Shown here in pieces: positions 5,506 to 7,430 of a stretch of 7,430 nt of DNA. This DNA is from Roseobacter sp. Lineage in GTDB: Bacteria; Pseudomonadota; Alphaproteobacteria; Rhodobacterales; Rhodobacteraceae. Both the position numbers and the translations under genes were made by a program. The notes under the pieces are model-generated. The model did no database searches. It saw only the letters and a list, made by a program, of their open reading frames with translations, and was not told where the DNA came from. Numbering within the stretch: position 1 is the stretch's first letter; every line of letters begins with the position of its first letter. The stretch covers positions 1 to 7,430 of the forward strand of contig JAGXHB010000078.1 in the NCBI GenBank assembly GCA_024636425.1, written 5' to 3'.

Positions 5506-6921
5506 ATGTTCGATGGGTTTTCCGCCGAGATACTGGCGCGGGTTCAATTCGCATTTACCGTATCTTTTCACATCATTTTCCCCGCGTTCTCGATCGGTCT
5601 GGCAAGCTTTCTGGCCGTTGTGAATGCGCTTTGGTTGTGGACGAAAGACGACGTCTACCAGGTGCTTTTCAATTACTGGAAAAAGATTTTTGCCGTAGCC
5701 TTCGGCATGGGCGTCGTTTCGGGCATCGTGATGTCGTACCAGTTCGGCACAAACTGGTCTGTCTTTTCGGACAAGGCGGGTCCGGTCATCGGGCCGTTGA
5801 TGGCCTATGAGGTGCTGTCTGCCTTCTTCCTCGAGGCGGGTTTTCTGGGCATCATGCTGTTCGGTCTGAAGCGGGTTGGCCCCGGCTTGCACATGTTTGC
5901 CACCGGTATGGTCGCGTTTGGCACCTTGCTGTCGGCCACTTGGATTTTGTCGGTCAACAGCTGGATGCAGACCCCTGCGGGCTTTGGCATCAACGAGGCG
6001 GGGCAGTTCATCCCGCTGGACTGGTGGAAGATCGTGTTCAACCCGTCCTTCCCTTACCGCCTGCTGCACATGGTGCTGGCGGCCTATCTGACCACGGCAC
6101 TTGTCGTGGGCGGCGTGGCCGCGTGGCATCTGCTCAAAGACAGACGGGGGCCTGCGTCGCGGCGGATGTTCTCGATGGCGATGTGGATGCTGCTGCTGGT
6201 CACGCCCTTGCAGATTGTCGCGGGAGATTTCCACGGGATCAACACGCTAGAGCACCAGCCCGCCAAGGTTATGGCGATGGAAGGGCATTTCGACAGTCAT
6301 CCAGAAGGCGCGCCGCTGATCCTGTTCGGTATTCCAAATCAAGCGGAAAAGCGTGTGGATTACGCGGTCGAAATTCCGAAACTGTCGTCGCTGATCCTGA
6401 AGCACGATCTGAATGCGCCGCTGGACGGACTGGACACCATTCCGGACGAGAACGAACCGCCCGTGGCAATCGTCTTTTTCTCGTTCCGAGTGATGGTCGG
6501 TCTTGGTTTTGCAATGTTGGGTCTGGGATTGTGGGCAGCCATCGCGCGCTGGCGCGGCAAACTGTTCCTCAGCCGGTGGCTGCACCGCGCCTCAATCGTG
6601 ATGGGGCCGATGGGGTTTGTCGCCGTGCTGGCGGGATGGGTCACGACCGAAGTCGGGCGTCAGCCTTTCACCGTCTACGGGTTGCTGCGCACCTCTGACA
6701 GTCTTGCGCCGGTCAGCGCTCCGGCCGTGGGGGCGTCGCTTACGGCCTTCATCATCGTCTACTTCTTCGTGTTCGGGGCAGGCGTCTATTACATCCTGCG
6801 CCTGATGAGCAAACGTCCGGCAGTCGGATCCGAAGGCGAGCTTGACGACGGTCCGATCCGGACAGCCGGAACCACGCAAGTCGCCCAGAAACGTCCCAAA
6901 GCCTTGAAGCCTGCAGAATAG
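5506..6921 (+). CDS. cydA: Cytochrome bd-type quinol oxidase subunit I (CIO-like, short Q-loop)
   Basis: This integral membrane subunit binds the three haems and oxidises quinol while reducing oxygen to water. It has 471 residues, against about 520 in E. coli CydA, because the quinol-binding Q-loop between helices 6 and 7 (about 245-318) is short, as in cyanide-insensitive oxidases (CioA). Axial-ligand candidates are His22 in SFHIIFP (haem b595), His188 in YRLLHMVLAAY and Met330 in FSFRVMVGLG (haem b558). Glu102 and Glu110 in EVLSAFFLEAGF match the conserved acidic residues of the haem b595/d region. The Q-loop carries Lys254 and Glu259 in HQPAKVMAMEG, equivalent to the quinol-site Lys252/Glu257 of E. 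coli. The GRQP motif is at 384-387 and is followed by Phe rather than the Trp of E. coli. Several hydrophobic helices and a polar C-terminal tail of about 37 residues are visible. cydB follows after 10 bp, so they form one operon. The name cioA would also be defensible. Confidence 0.96.
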   Translation: MFDGFSAEILARVQFAFTVSFHIIFPAFSIGLASFLAVVNALWLWTKDDVYQVLFNYWKKIFAVAFGMGVVSGIVMSYQFGTNWSVFSDKAGPVIGPLMAYEVLSAFFLEAGFLGIMLFGLKRVGPGLHMFATGMVAFGTLLSATWILSVNSWMQTPAGFGINEAGQFIPLDWWKIVFNPSFPYRLLHMVLAAYLTTALVVGGVAAWHLLKDRRGPASRRMFSMAMWMLLLVTPLQIVAGDFHGINTLEHQPAKVMAMEGHFDSHPEGAPLILFGIPNQAEKRVDYAVEIPKLSSLILKHDLNAPLDGLDTIPDENEPPVAIVFFSFRVMVGLGFAMLGLGLWAAIARWRGKLFLSRWLHRASIVMGPMGFVAVLAGWVTTEVGRQPFTVYGLLRTSDSLAPVSAPAVGASLTAFIIVYFFVFGAGVYYILRLMSKRPAVGSEGELDDGPIRTAGTTQVAQKRPKALKPAE

Positions 6922-6931
6922 GATCGACCCC

Positions 6932-7430
6932 ATGTTTGGACTGGAACTATCTTTCATCTGGGCGGGCATCATTGCGCTGGCCGTCCTGGTCTACGTCATT
7001 CTCGACGGTTTTGATCTTGGGGTCGGGCTTTTGTTCCCGCTGTCGAAAGACGAGGCAGAACGCAACGTGATGATGAACTCTGTCGCGCCGATCTGGGACG
7101 GCAACGAGACGTGGCTTGTGCTGGGGGGTGGAGGCCTTTTTGCCGTGTTCCCGCTGGCTTACGCGACGGTGATGCCCGCGCTTTACATGCCGATCACATT
7201 GATGCTTCTGGGCCTTGTCTTTCGCGGCGTCGCCTTCGAGTACCGCTGGCGGACCACACGCTGGAAGGGGTTGTGGGACGTTGCATTTTTCGGCGGATCG
7301 TTCACCGCTTCCTTCTGTCAGGGCATCGCCCTAGGTGCGTTGGTACAGGGCATCGAGATCGAGAACCGCGCCTATGCCGGTGGCTGGTGGGACTGGCTCA
7401 CGCCGTTTTCGATCCTGACGGGGATTGCCG
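6932..7430 (+). CDS. cydB: Cytochrome bd-type quinol oxidase subunit II, N-terminal part (3' truncated by window edge)
   Basis: This is the second membrane subunit of the oxidase encoded with CydA. The frame opens at ATG 6932 and stays open to the end, giving 166 complete codons of a protein usually about 330-380 residues long. The N-terminus shows the family signature: a first hydrophobic helix ending in YVILDGFDLGVG with Asp25 and Asp28, then VAPIWDGNETWLV with Asp56 and Glu59, then MPALYMPITLMLLGLVFRGVAFEYR. Asp25 and Asp56 fall in the two conserved CydB acidic motifs. A Shine-Dalgarno AGGA at 6920-6923 overlaps the cydA stop codon and lies 8 nt before the start, so the two subunits are probably translationally linked. 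It falls outside the fully listed open frames only because it lacks a stop in the window. Whether a small third subunit (CydX/CydS type) follows cannot be seen. Confidence 0.95.
   Translation, partial: MFGLELSFIWAGIIALAVLVYVILDGFDLGVGLLFPLSKDEAERNVMMNSVAPIWDGNETWLVLGGGGLFAVFPLAYATVMPALYMPITLMLLGLVFRGVAFEYRWRTTRWKGLWDVAFFGGSFTASFCQGIALGALVQGIEIENRAYAGGWWDWLTPFSILTGIA

Noticed and set aside
5446..6234. Long minus-strand open frame opposite cydA, and similar long antisense frames across the window
   Set aside because: They are antisense to well-supported genes, rich in Arg, His, Gln and Pro as expected from GC-rich shadow frames, and show no recognisable domain.
1..7430. Search for CRISPR repeats, transposase genes, long direct repeats, tRNA or rRNA genes
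   Set aside because: None was visible by eye; the window is filled by six well-recognised protein genes plus one partial one with short gaps.

Overview
The window looks like ordinary chromosomal DNA from a high-GC alphaproteobacterium, most likely of the Rhodobacterales (Roseobacter group). This rests on the GC-rich codon use, on protein features of that group (a CIO-type short-loop CydA, and an aldehyde dehydrogenase of a type I remember from Rhodobacteraceae), and on tight overlapping gene pairs. It is an inference from recalled family resemblance, not from a database search. I see no rRNA, tRNA, CRISPR array, insertion sequence, phage gene or attachment site.

Layout. At 1-804 (+) lies the 3' part of an NAD(P)-dependent aldehyde dehydrogenase whose start is outside the window. 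It overlaps or abuts an iron-containing (group III) alcohol dehydrogenase (810-1955, +), and together they form a two-step alcohol-to-aldehyde-to-acid oxidation module. A convergent 149-bp gap follows, holding a strong hairpin whose T-tract faces the minus strand. Then comes a minus-strand gene for a secreted HtrA/Do serine protease with a single PDZ domain (2105-3223). A 159-bp divergent control region separates it from an OmpR-family response regulator (3383-4054, +) and its ATGA-overlapping sensor histidine kinase (4051-5394, +). After 111 bp come cydA (5506-6921) and the start of cydB (6932 to the window end), encoding a cytochrome bd / cyanide-insensitive-type quinol oxidase.

How the parts may work together. 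The periplasmic protease transcribed divergently from a two-component system resembles envelope-stress arrangements in which an OmpR-type regulator controls a protease, as CpxRA controls degP in enterobacteria. The sequence does not show the signal or the regulon. No terminator is visible between the kinase gene and cydA, so the quinol oxidase could be partly read through from the two-component operon or have its own promoter. The aldehyde/alcohol dehydrogenase pair is a separate metabolic unit.

I found no convincing undescribed system. The points most worth a second look are the single-PDZ protease facing a two-component system, the adjacency of that system to cydAB, and the short-Q-loop CydA.
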